A program made the translations under genes and the position numbers. This document shows positions 8,586 to 18,300 of a stretch of 64,000 bases of DNA, in pieces. Source of the DNA: UBA7672 sp965279205 (lineage in GTDB: Bacteria; Pseudomonadota; Alphaproteobacteria; Caulobacterales; Hyphomonadaceae); assembly GCA_965279205.1 (NCBI GenBank), contig OZ257144.1, forward strand, positions 3,038,001 to 3,102,000. The letters run 5' to 3'. Under the pieces are notes generated by a model. The model made no database searches. It worked only from the letters and a program-made list of their open reading frames with translations, and was not told where the DNA came from. Numbering within the stretch: position 1 is the stretch's first letter; every line of letters starts with the position of its first letter.

Positions 8586-11500
8586 GTGCGTGTTTTCATC
8601 AGCTATCACTCCAGGGACCGGGAAACGGTCCGGCGGCTGGTAAGCGCCATCAAGGCGGTGCGGCCGGCGTGGGAGCCGTTCTTCGACGAACAGTCGCTCA
8701 CCACGGGATACTGGATGCCGCAGCTCGCCGATGGCGTGGCGCGGGCGGACGCCTTTCTCTTCCTGTTCGGCGAGAAGCTCGGCCCCTGGCAGACCATAGA
8801 ATATTACGGCGCGTTCGACCGGCGGGTGAAGGAACCGAAACTGCCGATCACGCCCGTGCTGACGGGAGACGCGGGCGCGCCGGGCCTTCCCTTCTTCAGC
8901 CAGCTGCAGTGGGCGCAGGAAAAGGACCCGACGGCGCCGGACGCGGTGGCGCGCATCGTCAGTGCGCTGGAGCGGACCGACGCGAGCGAGGCGAAGGAGC
9001 TGTGGCGGCTGGTCGATCCCTATCGCGGGCTGAAGGCGCTGCGCGAGGAAGATGCGGCGCTGCTGCATGGGCGTGAGGAGGTGGTCGCCGACCTGGTCGA
9101 GGCGGTGGCGCAGCCTTCGGGCAAGGTGCTGGTCGCGGTCGGCAATTCGGGCGTCGGGAAATCGTCGCTGCTGTTCGCGGGCGTGTTCGCTGCGCTGTCG
9201 CATCAGGGCTGGCCGCGCAAGTCTGACCGGACATGGCCGGCGGCGCTGTCCGACAGCCGGTCGTGGCTGCGCCTGTTCCTGTCGCCGCGCGAGGATCCGC
9301 TGAAGCAGCTGGCGCGCGCCTTCGTGGCGCAGTGGCTCGATCCGAAGGAAGCGGCCTATCACGACAAGGTCGATGAGTGGGCGGCGCGGCTGAAGAAGCC
9401 GGGCGCGACGCTGGACGAGCTGGTGAGCGCGTGCGACGCGGGCGCGCGCGATCGCAGCATCGATCCGCCGCGGCGCTATGTGCTCTATATCGACCAGGGC
9501 GAGGAGCTCTATGCGCGCTCCGAGAAGGAGGCGGCGGGGAGGTTCTCGGCGCTGCTGGCGGCGGCGGCGCAGGACGACCGGATGCGCGTGCTGATGAGCC
9601 TGCGCTCGGATTTCTACGGCCGGCTGCAGGACGACCATGTGCTGTTCGCGGCCTCGCGCAAGATCGACATTCCGCGGTTGAACGAGACGGGCATTCGGGA
9701 AGTGATCCTCGGGCCGGCGGCGACGTTCGGCGCGACGTTCGAGCCGGGCATCGCCGACAAGCTGGTGAAGGCGACCCTGGCTGCGCCCTCGGGCCTGCCG
9801 CTGCTCTCCTACCAGATGGAGGAGATGTGGGACGCGATGGTGCAGCGCGGGGATGGCGTGCTCAAGCTTCCCACGCCGGAATCCTTCGACATCGCCAGCG
9901 CCCTGATCGAACGCGCCGACGGCTATCTCAAGGCACACTCCGACAAGGAGGACGCGACCCGCCGGCTGTTCTGCACGCGGCTGGTGCATGTGCCGGCGCA
10001 GGGCGCCCCGACGCGGCAGGTGGCGCTGCAGACGAACCTCACCGAGGATGAGCGCGCGGTTGTCGACGTGCTGTCGGGCGGCGAGTTCCGCCTCATCACC
10101 ACCGGCGAGAACGATCGCGGCGAGGCCACCGCCGAAATCGGCCACGAGACGCTGCTGACATCGTGGGAACGGCTGCGCACCTGGATCGGCGACCGACGCG
10201 GCTTCTACGCCTGGCTCACCAACCTCGCCTCCGTGCGCCGCGACTATGACGACAAGCCGGACCGCAAGGCGCTGCTGCAGGGCCGGCCGCTGGAAATCGC
10301 CCGCGCCAACCTCGCCCTCTATCCCGCCGACGTGCCGGAGGAAGACCGCAAGTTCATCGACAAGAGCGACAAGGCCGAACGCAATGAGGAGCGCACGGCC
10401 GCCCTGTTCGGCTGGGCGGCGGGCATCCTCATCCTGTTCGTGGCGATCGGCTTCCTCGCGCTCGGCTTGTTCGGCATCGACCGCTCGCGCGTCGCGCTGG
10501 ATTCGCAGAGCCGCGTCGTCGCACGTCATGCGATGGAAGAGTTCAGCATCTCCAGTAACGACGACCTGACCAGCGCGGAGCTCAAGACGCGCTGGGAGAC
10601 TGGCATGCTGCTGGCGCTCGAGGCCTGGCGCGACGAAGGCATGTCGTGGTGGTCGCCGATGACGCGCTGGATGGCGCCGGAGCGGGTCGAGGCCAGCTCC
10701 GCCCTGCGCCTGGCGCTCGGGCACGACGCACAGCCGTCGCAGCGCAGCTCCGGCTACTGGGCGGTTGTGAACACCTACTCCGTTTCCCCGGACGGACGCC
10801 TTATCGCCACGACCGGCGATGACGGCGCCCTGCGCGTCTGGGACATCGCCACGTCGAAGGAAACGCTGACCGTGGGGGCCCGCTCCCTCGGTTTCACGAG
10901 CGCCCGTTTCATGCCCGATGGCAAGCAGATCATGGCCTGGGGCGATGAGGACGCCGCCACGCTGTTCGACGCCAGCGACGGAAAAGTCGTCCGCCGCTTC
11001 GTGCTGCCCGAGCCGGCTAGGAATCCCAGCGTCTGGTTCTCTCGCAACGGACGCTGGCTGATGACCTCAATCGGCAACGGATACACGCTGTGGGACGTTC
11101 AGGATGGCAAGCAGGTGCGGACCTACAAGGCCGACGTCTCCGGCAGCATTCCCTCGATATCCTTCTCCCGCGACGGATCGAAACTGCTCAGCACGCTGGG
11201 ACGCAAGTTCGAGGTGATGGATACCGCCACGGGAGCGGTGCTCGGCGGGTTCGCGTCGGAATTCTACGCCCTCATCGCGACGACGTCGCTCGACGAGCAG
11301 TTCGCGATCCTGCGCGCGCCCGACAACGCTGTCTCGATCAACAACGCGCTGACGGGCGAACAGCTGCACCTGCTCACCGGCCACACCTCGGCCGTGACGG
11401 GCGCGGTGCTGTCCTATGATGGCCAGCGCCTGTTGACCACCTCCGACGATGGAACAACGCGGCTCTGGAACACGGCGACCGGCAAGTCGATCCATGTCTT

Positions 11501-13010
11501 CAGGAACCCGCCGCCTGCGCCTCCGACGACGCCGCGTGCTGGCGGGACATCGCTGGCGTCAAGCGTGACACCACCTCCACCCGCGCCCGGGCCCGTGAAG
11601 CTGGCGCCGCCCCGCGTGGTGTTCTCCGCCGATGGTCAGCGCCTGATCGTCAGCCTGACCGGCAAGCCGCCGCAGGTCTGGGATGCGATCGCCGGAACCG
11701 AAGTCCAGGCGATGACCGCCAGTGCGAACGCTGCGATCGACTACGGCCAGCCAGGCGGCCAGCTGGTTCTCAGGGCCGGCTGCACGATTTCGGTGTGGCA
11801 AACTCCGGCAACCGAAAAACCGGCGGTAGTCCGCGCCTGTCAGCGGTTCAATGCACTCGACATGTCGGCTGACGGACAATGGCTTGTTTCCGCGGCCGAT
11901 GAAGGTCCTGCCCGGCTGTTCGATGCATCGACCGGCGCCGAGCAACGCACCTTCGGCGACGTCGCCGTCCGCAGTGCGCGGTTCACGCCGGACGGCGCGA
12001 AGGTCATGATCTATGACATCAAGAACGCGCTGATCCTGTGGGATACCGCGACGGGCAAGCCAATCCGCACGATGGATGCCGAACATGCCGCGTGGCCAGC
12101 TGCATTCTCGCAGGATGGCGGCCGCGTGCTGGTGCTCGGCAGCAAGGGCGCGGGCGCTGTGCTCGACGTGCAGACGGGCAAGGCGATCATCACGCTTGAG
12201 CCCGACCAGAAGTCCTATCAAAGCGGGCGTTTCTCGTCTGATGGCCGGCTCGTGCAGCTCGGTGATTTCGGGGGCGTCTGGCAGGCGACATGGGATGCCT
12301 CGACCGGCAAGCTGATCCCGTCCAGCAAGCTCAAATCCTATCAGGTCCTGTCGCCGGACGGCGCCTACATCGCCGACTATGGCGAGGCCGACGTCAAGCT
12401 TCTCGACGCCGGTGACGGAACGACGCTGCAGGTGCTCAAGGGCCTCGCCGACTACGCTGACAAGTTCGTCTTTTCTCCGGACGGGCTGCTCGCTGCCGGC
12501 ATGGCGCCGGGCAACAGCGACTCGGGCCAGGTAGTTATCTGGAACCTGGAGACGAACGCCGTCCTTCATCGTTTTAGCGTTCCCAGCGACTATTTCAGCA
12601 TCGCCAAATTCTCGGAGAATGGAGACGTGCTGCTCTCGGTCGATGGGAATGGCCTGACCCAGCTGTGGGACGTTGCAACAGGCGCCGAGTTCCAGCGAAT
12701 CCAGCCGCGAGGAAGACCCCAGATCGAGGACGCCATCCTGTCTCGCGATGGCAAGCGCCTGCTGCTGTTCGGCGGCGGCTGGTCGCTGTGGAATGTCGGC
12801 GAAGGCCTGCCGCCGATTTCCGATGGCTGGGGACTAGCGACACTCGCACGCGAGAAGGCGACACGCTGCCTGACGCGCGACGAACGCACCCGCTACAGCC
12901 TCGACCCCGAACAACCCGCCTGGTGCAGCCGCTTCCCGCCCGAACCCCCTCCCGAACCCATCCGGAAGCCGAAAGCGAACGACAAGAGAGAAGACAAGGA
13001 CGAGGAGTGA
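8586..13010 (+). CDS. TIR-STAND-TM-WD40 protein, candidate immune sensor/effector
   Basis: The 1,474-residue product begins with a TIR domain (1 to about 125): RVFISYHSRDRETV at the N-terminus and a W68xxxE72 pair matching the catalytic-glutamate helix of NAD-cleaving TIR domains. A STAND-type NTPase follows, with Walker A GNSGVGKS at 186-193 and Walker B VLYIDQGEE at 299-307. A single hydrophobic segment is at about 607-631. The rest (about 720-1435) is WD40-like repeats with many SPDGR/RVWD-type blades, followed by a charged, Pro-rich tail. The layout suggests a propeller that senses a ligand, an NTPase switch and a TIR effector. The start is GTG 8586 with GGGGGAACGAC before it; the frame is open further upstream but the TIR fold begins here. 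Neighbours are a double-TIR gene and duplicated DUF411 genes. An antiphage role is inferred from architecture. Confidence 0.9.
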   Translation: MRVFISYHSRDRETVRRLVSAIKAVRPAWEPFFDEQSLTTGYWMPQLADGVARADAFLFLFGEKLGPWQTIEYYGAFDRRVKEPKLPITPVLTGDAGAPGLPFFSQLQWAQEKDPTAPDAVARIVSALERTDASEAKELWRLVDPYRGLKALREEDAALLHGREEVVADLVEAVAQPSGKVLVAVGNSGVGKSSLLFAGVFAALSHQGWPRKSDRTWPAALSDSRSWLRLFLSPREDPLKQLARAFVAQWLDPKEAAYHDKVDEWAARLKKPGATLDELVSACDAGARDRSIDPPRRYVLYIDQGEELYARSEKEAAGRFSALLAAAAQDDRMRVLMSLRSDFYGRLQDDHVLFAASRKIDIPRLNETGIREVILGPAATFGATFEPGIADKLVKATLAAPSGLPLLSYQMEEMWDAMVQRGDGVLKLPTPESFDIASALIERADGYLKAHSDKEDATRRLFCTRLVHVPAQGAPTRQVALQTNLTEDERAVVDVLSGGEFRLITTGENDRGEATAEIGHETLLTSWERLRTWIGDRRGFYAWLTNLASVRRDYDDKPDRKALLQGRPLEIARANLALYPADVPEEDRKFIDKSDKAERNEERTAALFGWAAGILILFVAIGFLALGLFGIDRSRVALDSQSRVVARHAMEEFSISSNDDLTSAELKTRWETGMLLALEAWRDEGMSWWSPMTRWMAPERVEASSALRLALGHDAQPSQRSSGYWAVVNTYSVSPDGRLIATTGDDGALRVWDIATSKETLTVGARSLGFTSARFMPDGKQIMAWGDEDAATLFDASDGKVVRRFVLPEPARNPSVWFSRNGRWLMTSIGNGYTLWDVQDGKQVRTYKADVSGSIPSISFSRDGSKLLSTLGRKFEVMDTATGAVLGGFASEFYALIATTSLDEQFAILRAPDNAVSINNALTGEQLHLLTGHTSAVTGAVLSYDGQRLLTTSDDGTTRLWNTATGKSIHVFRNPPPAPPTTPRAGGTSLASSVTPPPPAPGPVKLAPPRVVFSADGQRLIVSLTGKPPQVWDAIAGTEVQAMTASANAAIDYGQPGGQLVLRAGCTISVWQTPATEKPAVVRACQRFNALDMSADGQWLVSAADEGPARLFDASTGAEQRTFGDVAVRSARFTPDGAKVMIYDIKNALILWDTATGKPIRTMDAEHAAWPAAFSQDGGRVLVLGSKGAGAVLDVQTGKAIITLEPDQKSYQSGRFSSDGRLVQLGDFGGVWQATWDASTGKLIPSSKLKSYQVLSPDGAYIADYGEADVKLLDAGDGTTLQVLKGLADYADKFVFSPDGLLAAGMAPGNSDSGQVVIWNLETNAVLHRFSVPSDYFSIAKFSENGDVLLSVDGNGLTQLWDVATGAEFQRIQPRGRPQIEDAILSRDGKRLLLFGGGWSLWNVGEGLPPISDGWGLATLAREKATRCLTRDERTRYSLDPEQPAWCSRFPPEPPPEPIRKPKANDKREDKDEE

Positions 13011-13064
13011 TTGCCCTCGCCCACCCCGGCGCCGACGAACTAACGCGCCGCTCGCTACAACGAG

Positions 13065-13151
13065 AAGTCCTCCACCGCGAACGCGGGGGAGGTGGATTGC
13101 GCGCACTTGCGCGCAAGACGGAGGGGGCCGCCCGCTCTCGCGGGTGGATCA
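13065..13151. repeat. Palindromic intergenic repeat, second site
   Basis: The 212-base gap before the double-TIR gene carries the unit AAGTCCTCCACCGCG with its GGGGGAGGTGG arm (13065-13095). A hairpin around GCGCGCACTTGCGCGC, the tag GACGGAGGGGG and the segment GCCGCCCGCTCTCGCGGG follow, ending near 13151. The order of parts matches the mosaic at 6946-7377, so the TIR-STAND gene and its DUF411 pair lie between two copies of the same composite repeat. Confidence 0.65.
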
Positions 13152-13222
13152 CGCCCCCGATTGAGATTCCCCGCCCCTCGCCCTAAACATCACCCTGCGA
13201 CCGGCAAGGTCGGGGGACGAGC

Positions 13223-14248
13223 ATGGCGGCGGCCACACACAAGTACGATGTCTTCCTGAGCTATGGGCGCAGAGACCAAGACATCGCGCAGCGCGTACTC
13301 GAAGGCCTCAAGGCCGAAGGCCTGTCCGTGTTCTGGGATCACGAGATCGTCCCCGGCGAAAAGTGGCAACACCACATCGGCGCCGCCCTTGAAGCATCGG
13401 CCTCCGTCGTCGTCCTCTGGTCACCAGCTTCGGTAAGTTCGGAGTTCGTGCTCGACGAAGCCAATGTCGGCCACAAGCGTGGCGTCCTCGTTCCGGTGAT
13501 GATCGAACAGACGCGTCCGCCGCTGGGCTTCGGCCAGCTGCACACGATCGACCTGACGAACTGGGACGGCTCGAAGGATCATCACGGCTGGCACATCCTT
13601 CTCGAAGCGGTAACGGCCAGAACGCCTGCCACGCGCCCGGCGCGCCTGCCGCCGCCACCGCCGCCCATCCGCCGCTCGCGCGCCTACCAGCCAGAAGTTA
13701 CACCCGTCGCCGAAAGCGCACAGGAAACCGGCTCGGTCATCCGGATCGACCCCGCGCGAACCTACACCCGCATTCCCGGCGCCAACGGCACGCGCGTCTT
13801 CATCGCGCACGCCTCCGGCGACAAGCCGCGCATCAAGCCGATCATCGAGGTTCTCGCCCGCAGCGGCTTCCAGCTCTGGGTCGACAAGCCTCACTTGCTC
13901 GGCCTCGACAAGAAGGTGGCCAAGCGCGTCAAGGGCATCGAGTTTGGCGGCGGCGACTGGAAGGAACAGATCCGCAAGGGCGTCCACAAGGCCAGCCTCG
14001 TCCTCGCCTTCTGGTCCGACGACGCCGTCGATGCGCGGCGTGAACAGTTCTACTATGAAGTCTATATGGGCCTGATCCAGCGCAAGCTCTGCCAGTGCCG
14101 CATCGACGCGATGGCGCCGTCAAAGATTGGCATGCCCTACACCTTCGACCAGATCGCCGACCTCTCCGACTACCACTCCGGCGCTTTCCACGCCGAACTC
14201 GACTTCATGATGACCGGCCTGCCGAAGTTCAGGAAGCGGGTGTTCTGA
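13223..14248 (+). CDS. Double TIR-domain protein
   Basis: This 341-residue protein has two TIR-like domains and nothing else large. The first (about 6-135) has YDVFLSYGRRDQDIA and a candidate catalytic E79 in SEFVLDEA. A Pro-rich linker (about 140-155) leads to the second (about 188-335), with TRVFIAHASGDKPRI and a candidate E279 in FYYEVYMG. GGGGGACGAGC precedes the ATG. The gene lies 212 bases after the TIR-STAND gene on the same strand. It may serve as a partner NADase or adaptor to that protein (inference). A fragment matching its last 22 codons recurs at 15300-15365. I know of no function for this exact protein. Confidence 0.88.
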   Translation: MAAATHKYDVFLSYGRRDQDIAQRVLEGLKAEGLSVFWDHEIVPGEKWQHHIGAALEASASVVVLWSPASVSSEFVLDEANVGHKRGVLVPVMIEQTRPPLGFGQLHTIDLTNWDGSKDHHGWHILLEAVTARTPATRPARLPPPPPPIRRSRAYQPEVTPVAESAQETGSVIRIDPARTYTRIPGANGTRVFIAHASGDKPRIKPIIEVLARSGFQLWVDKPHLLGLDKKVAKRVKGIEFGGGDWKEQIRKGVHKASLVLAFWSDDAVDARREQFYYEVYMGLIQRKLCQCRIDAMAPSKIGMPYTFDQIADLSDYHSGAFHAELDFMMTGLPKFRKRVF

Positions 14249-14306
14249 GGTGCTGCTGCTCACCACAGCTCTCGCCCGTTGCGAACCACAGGTATAAGCT
14301 GACCCC

Positions 14307-14774
14307 ATGTTCGTGAACCGCCGCAGTCTTCTGCTCGTCCCGCCAGCCTTCGCGATTGCGGGCTGCAAGACGACGCCGAAAATATATGAGCTGAAGACCA
14401 GCCGCGACGACGGTTGCATGTGCTGCAGCAGCTGGGCCGAGCAGATGGAGGCGACTGGCCGCTTCCGTGTTGCGATGTTCGATGCCGGCGACCTGCCCAG
14501 CTTCAAGCGGAGCGTTGGCGTTCCGGTGGGCATGGCCGGTTGCCACACGGCGCTGGTGGAAAGCTATGTGATCGAGGGCCACGTTCCGGCAGAGGACATT
14601 CTGCGGCTGCTGGACGAGAAGCCGAAGGGCGTGCTGGGACTGGTGGTTCCGGGCATGCCTCGTGGTGCGCCGGGCATGGAGCAGCCGAACGGGACGAAGG
14701 ACGCGTTCGTCGTCTGGGCGTTCAAGGTCGGCGACGTGAAGGAAGAGTTCGCTTCCTATCCTGGCAACGTCTAG
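14307..14774 (+). CDS. DUF411-family lipoprotein, copy B
   Basis: A 155-residue paralogue of the protein at 7449-7916, with the same AIAGC lipobox and CMCC cluster. The differences are few: FVNRRSLLLV against LLNRRTLLLA in the leader, ESYV against EAYV, PAED against PAKD, LDEKPKG against LEEKPKD, and FKVG against FKAG. All putative metal ligands are kept, so both copies look functional. It precedes an almost identical copy of the four-TM gene. It sits between the double-TIR gene and the TIR-tail remnant. Confidence 0.85.
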   Translation: MFVNRRSLLLVPPAFAIAGCKTTPKIYELKTSRDDGCMCCSSWAEQMEATGRFRVAMFDAGDLPSFKRSVGVPVGMAGCHTALVESYVIEGHVPAEDILRLLDEKPKGVLGLVVPGMPRGAPGMEQPNGTKDAFVVWAFKVGDVKEEFASYPGNV

Positions 14775-14857
14775 CGGCGCGTTCGGCCGGCGGTCCTTCG
14801 ACTAGACGCTACGCGTCAGCTCAGGATGAGGGCGAAGCGGAAGGCTGGGGGCCCAAG

Positions 14858-15280
14858 ATGAGTGACGTGGTTGTGCAAACGCTGACGCAAAGCGAATTGC
14901 TGTCATGGGCGTGGCGGCTGGTGGTGTGGGCGTCGGCCGCTTACCTGTTGGCGCTTGGCGCACTGGTCTTCATACGCCCGGCGATCGTTCACGGGTTCTT
15001 CGGCGGCTTTGCTGTTTCGTGGCGCATCAACTTCCTTGAGGCGGCGGTGCGATTGATTATCGGCCTGGCGTTCATGGCCGTGTCGCCTGAAGTGAAACTG
15101 CCCGAGGTGTTCTTCTGGTCTGGAGCGGTGCTGGCCGTCACGGCGATCCCGATCATGTTCCTGTACCGGCTGCACAAGAGCCAGGCGGTGTGGGTGATCC
15201 CGCTGACGAAACGCATCCTTCCCCTGATGGGCGTGATCTCGATCGCCGCCGGAGCGCTGATCGTGTGGGCCGTGGCCTGA
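14858..15280 (+). CDS. Small four-TM membrane protein, copy B
   Basis: This 140-residue protein is identical to the one at 7999-8421 except at its end (WAVA in place of WALT). By eye the coding DNA has no other difference, including third codon positions, so the two copies were homogenised recently. The start ATG 14858 is in the same context as in copy A. The open frame continues upstream to 14414, but the duplicated start and the matching copy A product argue for this start. Confidence 0.75.
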   Translation: MSDVVVQTLTQSELLSWAWRLVVWASAAYLLALGALVFIRPAIVHGFFGGFAVSWRINFLEAAVRLIIGLAFMAVSPEVKLPEVFFWSGAVLAVTAIPIMFLYRLHKSQAVWVIPLTKRILPLMGVISIAAGALIVWAVA

Positions 15281-15299
15281 GCGGCTTGCGCTCCGCCAA

Positions 15300-15365
15300 A
15301 CCTACCACGCCGAACTCGACTTCATGATGACGGGACTGCCTAAGGTCCGGCGGCGGGTGTTTTAA
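15300..15365 (+). pseudogene. Remnant of the double-TIR gene 3' end
   Basis: Twenty-one sense codons and a stop encode a stretch containing YHAELDFMMTGLPK and ending RRRVF, matching the last residues of the double-TIR protein (FHAELDFMMTGLPK, ending RKRVF). No start and no upstream TIR sequence remain. The fragment differs from the intact gene at several bases, so it is an old or foreign paralogue's tail rather than a very recent copy. It lies 15 bases before the convergent SIR2-NACHT stop. Confidence 0.8.
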
Positions 15366-15380
15366 AGTCACCGCAACAAG

Positions 15381-18300
15381 CTACAGCGTGTATCGCCGAT
15401 CATGCCGCTGACCTGCGTCAGCCAGAAGGCAATTCAATGCGAAATGAAAATCGTCATCGCGATCTTTTTCTCGGGCAAATGGCAGAACCACCTGTTCAAT
15501 AAACCGTTCTGTGCTGATGGCCCCGGGGGTTTGCCATTGATCTGGATTCTCAAAGAAGAGTTCCAGCATTCGTCTATTCGTCGCGTCCTCCAGCGCGTCG
15601 GTAGTGACGTATGGAGTGCGCATGAGGAGCTCCTGTAGAATGAAATCGCGGTCCACGTCACCAGCGTCATTTGCCCTGAGCAATAGCCGTTCTCGACCTT
15701 TGCTATCCATGCAGCGGCCGACAAGCGAGCACGCGTTTCGACGATCCAGATCGTCCAAGGATTGTAACAACGATATCCATCGATCGACCATGGTCACCTC
15801 CATCGCAGCTTCGTCGGCAAGAGGCGCCACCCAAAGGGGCTCGATAATTCTCCAGCACTTAGGCCCGAACTGCTCGATCGCCTTCAATATGTCCTCTTCA
15901 CCGAAGAACGAGCCGCTTTCCAGATCATCGAACGCTCTGACAATTCCTTCATCTAGGCTCGACGGGTCGCGCCCCTCGCGCAGGACCGTGTTGAATATCC
16001 CACGGAGAGTTTCCTGACGCGTCTCAGGAGTAAGAACAGAAAGCAAAGCGGCATCGTCTGCGGTCCGCCGCTCTTTCGATCTGATCGCTTGTCGCCACTC
16101 GTCTGACGCGTCCACACACGACCGAAGGAGACCAATACTCCAGGCATCTCCGTGGTCAGCATCAAGGTCTTCGTTACGGCACGGTCCAGTAAGAAGCCAA
16201 TCGCAAAGTTCATCGGAGTACTTCGGGACCAGCGGCGATTGATGCACGTTCCAGAGATAGACTCTAAAGACAGCGCGTTTGGATTTTCTAGCCAGGAGGC
16301 CGAGTGCGAGTTTAGCGACATGTTCGGGAGCGCGATCCCACAGGGCGTCGACAAGAATTTCCTGAGCAATATCGCCTTGCCGTTGTGCCCACTCAAGCAT
16401 CGGACCGACGAACTCTTCCTCAAGATTTTCGACGGCTTCTCTAAAGCCGTGCAGTATGCCGCCGCCGTCCTTTTCTTCCGCGTTGATAGTCTCCGGTGAA
16501 ATTCCCGCAACCGCCTCCTCAAAATCGGGGAGCAGATCGGCGTTGATTCGACACCCAATCGCTGGACCAGCCCTATTCATCTGGTTGAAAGAGAATCTTC
16601 CCGATCGCAGATCTCTGAGTACGCCACGCACTTCGTCATCGGTGAAATAGCTCAACGCCTTTGCGATAGCGGCCCCAGATATGTCCTCATTGGGTGCATC
16701 AAAAAGTAAGACCAGATTTGGAAGCGCGGCAACGGGCACATCGGCCCGATCCAGATGATCCGCTATGCGCCACCCTTCCCTGGAGTGGTTCTCACAGCGG
16801 GCTAGAGCAGGAAGAACCGCATTCCAGATGGAATCGCGGTCAGTCTCCGCCAGTTGAGCTATGCGCACGCCTAAGGATGCGTCGACGTCGACGACCGCCG
16901 CCAGCAATTCTTGCGCCCTCTCGGCATACATTCCAGCTGAAGCCCAGACGACGGCATTGTCCATCTGAAAAGATCTCAAAACGTCAGCTAAATCGAGCCG
17001 ACCGCTGATCCATTCCGTCTGGAGCCATCGCGAAGCAAAAAATTCCGTTAGAGTTCGATGGGTGAACCGTAATCGTCGATCGATCTCGGAGCGAAGAAGT
17101 CCGACACTGACTAGCTCATCAGCAAGGGTTTCGTGCTGGACCCCGGAGTCGCGCATGTGCCTCTGAAAAATCTCGTATGCATAGGTCTCTCTTCCCAACA
17201 TGAGGGTGGCCGCCGCAAGGTTGGACAGCGCCACGGTCAATGCAGATGTGTCCGAGACTCCCTTGGTCTTCGAGAGACAATCGGCGACGAAATCGCGCAA
17301 AAGCGCCCACGGCGTTTTAGGAACTTTTCCGCGACGAGCCATCCGCCGAGCTAGATTCAGAAGAAATGGCGTACGGACCTGTTCCACGAATGACGGGGAG
17401 AAGAGCTTTCTGTCGAGATCAAATTCCGCAAGCGCCCCATCGACAACTTCATCGCTCAATGGCTCGACATGAAGCGTGTGCAGTTCTCCGCTGGGGATGA
17501 GATCGCGCCGGCGAGAAAAGTAAATTGTTATCGGATGAGTGATGCTAGCCTGCAGCCCATGAAGATCGCGCCACCAAGTTTGATCGTCGAGGTACTGAGC
17601 AGGCATTTCGTCTATGGAATCGACGAGCAGCACGACCTGAAACTGATCGGAAGCCCGCCCTAAATCCAAATTCGCCGGAACTGACGCTTGAAGCAGGTGC
17701 TGAAAGCTACCAGTATAGGCTTGGCAATCGAAGCGAATGGCTAGCTTTTGCTTCTCGGACTTCTGTGTTGGCTGCGCGTTTGCTAACCGCGTCAACAGAG
17801 TATCAGCGCAGTTGAACAGGAACTCAGAGACGCTGTTGGACTTACCGCTGCCAGCAGGCCCGACAACTACGATGTCTTCATCGCAAGCTTGAAGAATTTC
17901 CGACAAATCTCGACCGTTCAAGTGACGTAGCTCGGAAGCCGTGCGTCCCGATTGAAAATCGTGAAAAAAGTATCCGCCTACCTTCAACCGTTCTGTTGGT
18001 CGCTTCAGGTTGCGAGCCGCATAGCGCATCACAGATTCGTCTAGGCTGGAGCTCGAACGGATCACCGAGGAATTCGAACTTAGAGCAACATGACGCTCGC
18101 CCAATGCCGTAATCAGCCGCAACAAATCGGCGTGGCCGTTCTGTGCGAGGCCTGGTTTGGTATTGTACCGAACGGCTCGAATTCGGTAGTCGCGCCAAAG
18201 TGCGCCTATCTCCTCCGCAGACAAATCAGGCATTACGGCCCAAAGGAATCCCCCATTTCCGCGATAACGACCATGCAGCGTCCGGAGAATGAACTGGAGA

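Larger units (their letters stand above)
14284..15285 (+). repeat. Duplicated segment, copy B
   Basis: This is the second copy of the roughly 1-kb segment at 7426-8425, in direct orientation. It begins 35 bases after the double-TIR stop and is followed within 15 bases by a fragment of the double-TIR 3' end. The DUF411 gene shows scattered substitutions relative to copy A, while the membrane-protein gene is identical up to 15270. The uneven divergence suggests partial gene conversion. Confidence 0.9.

Noticed and set aside
8130..10724. Open frame of 864 codons on the minus strand
   Set aside because: It is antisense to the TIR-STAND gene and Arg/Gln/His-rich, as expected from GC-biased third positions; the plus-strand protein has clear domains.
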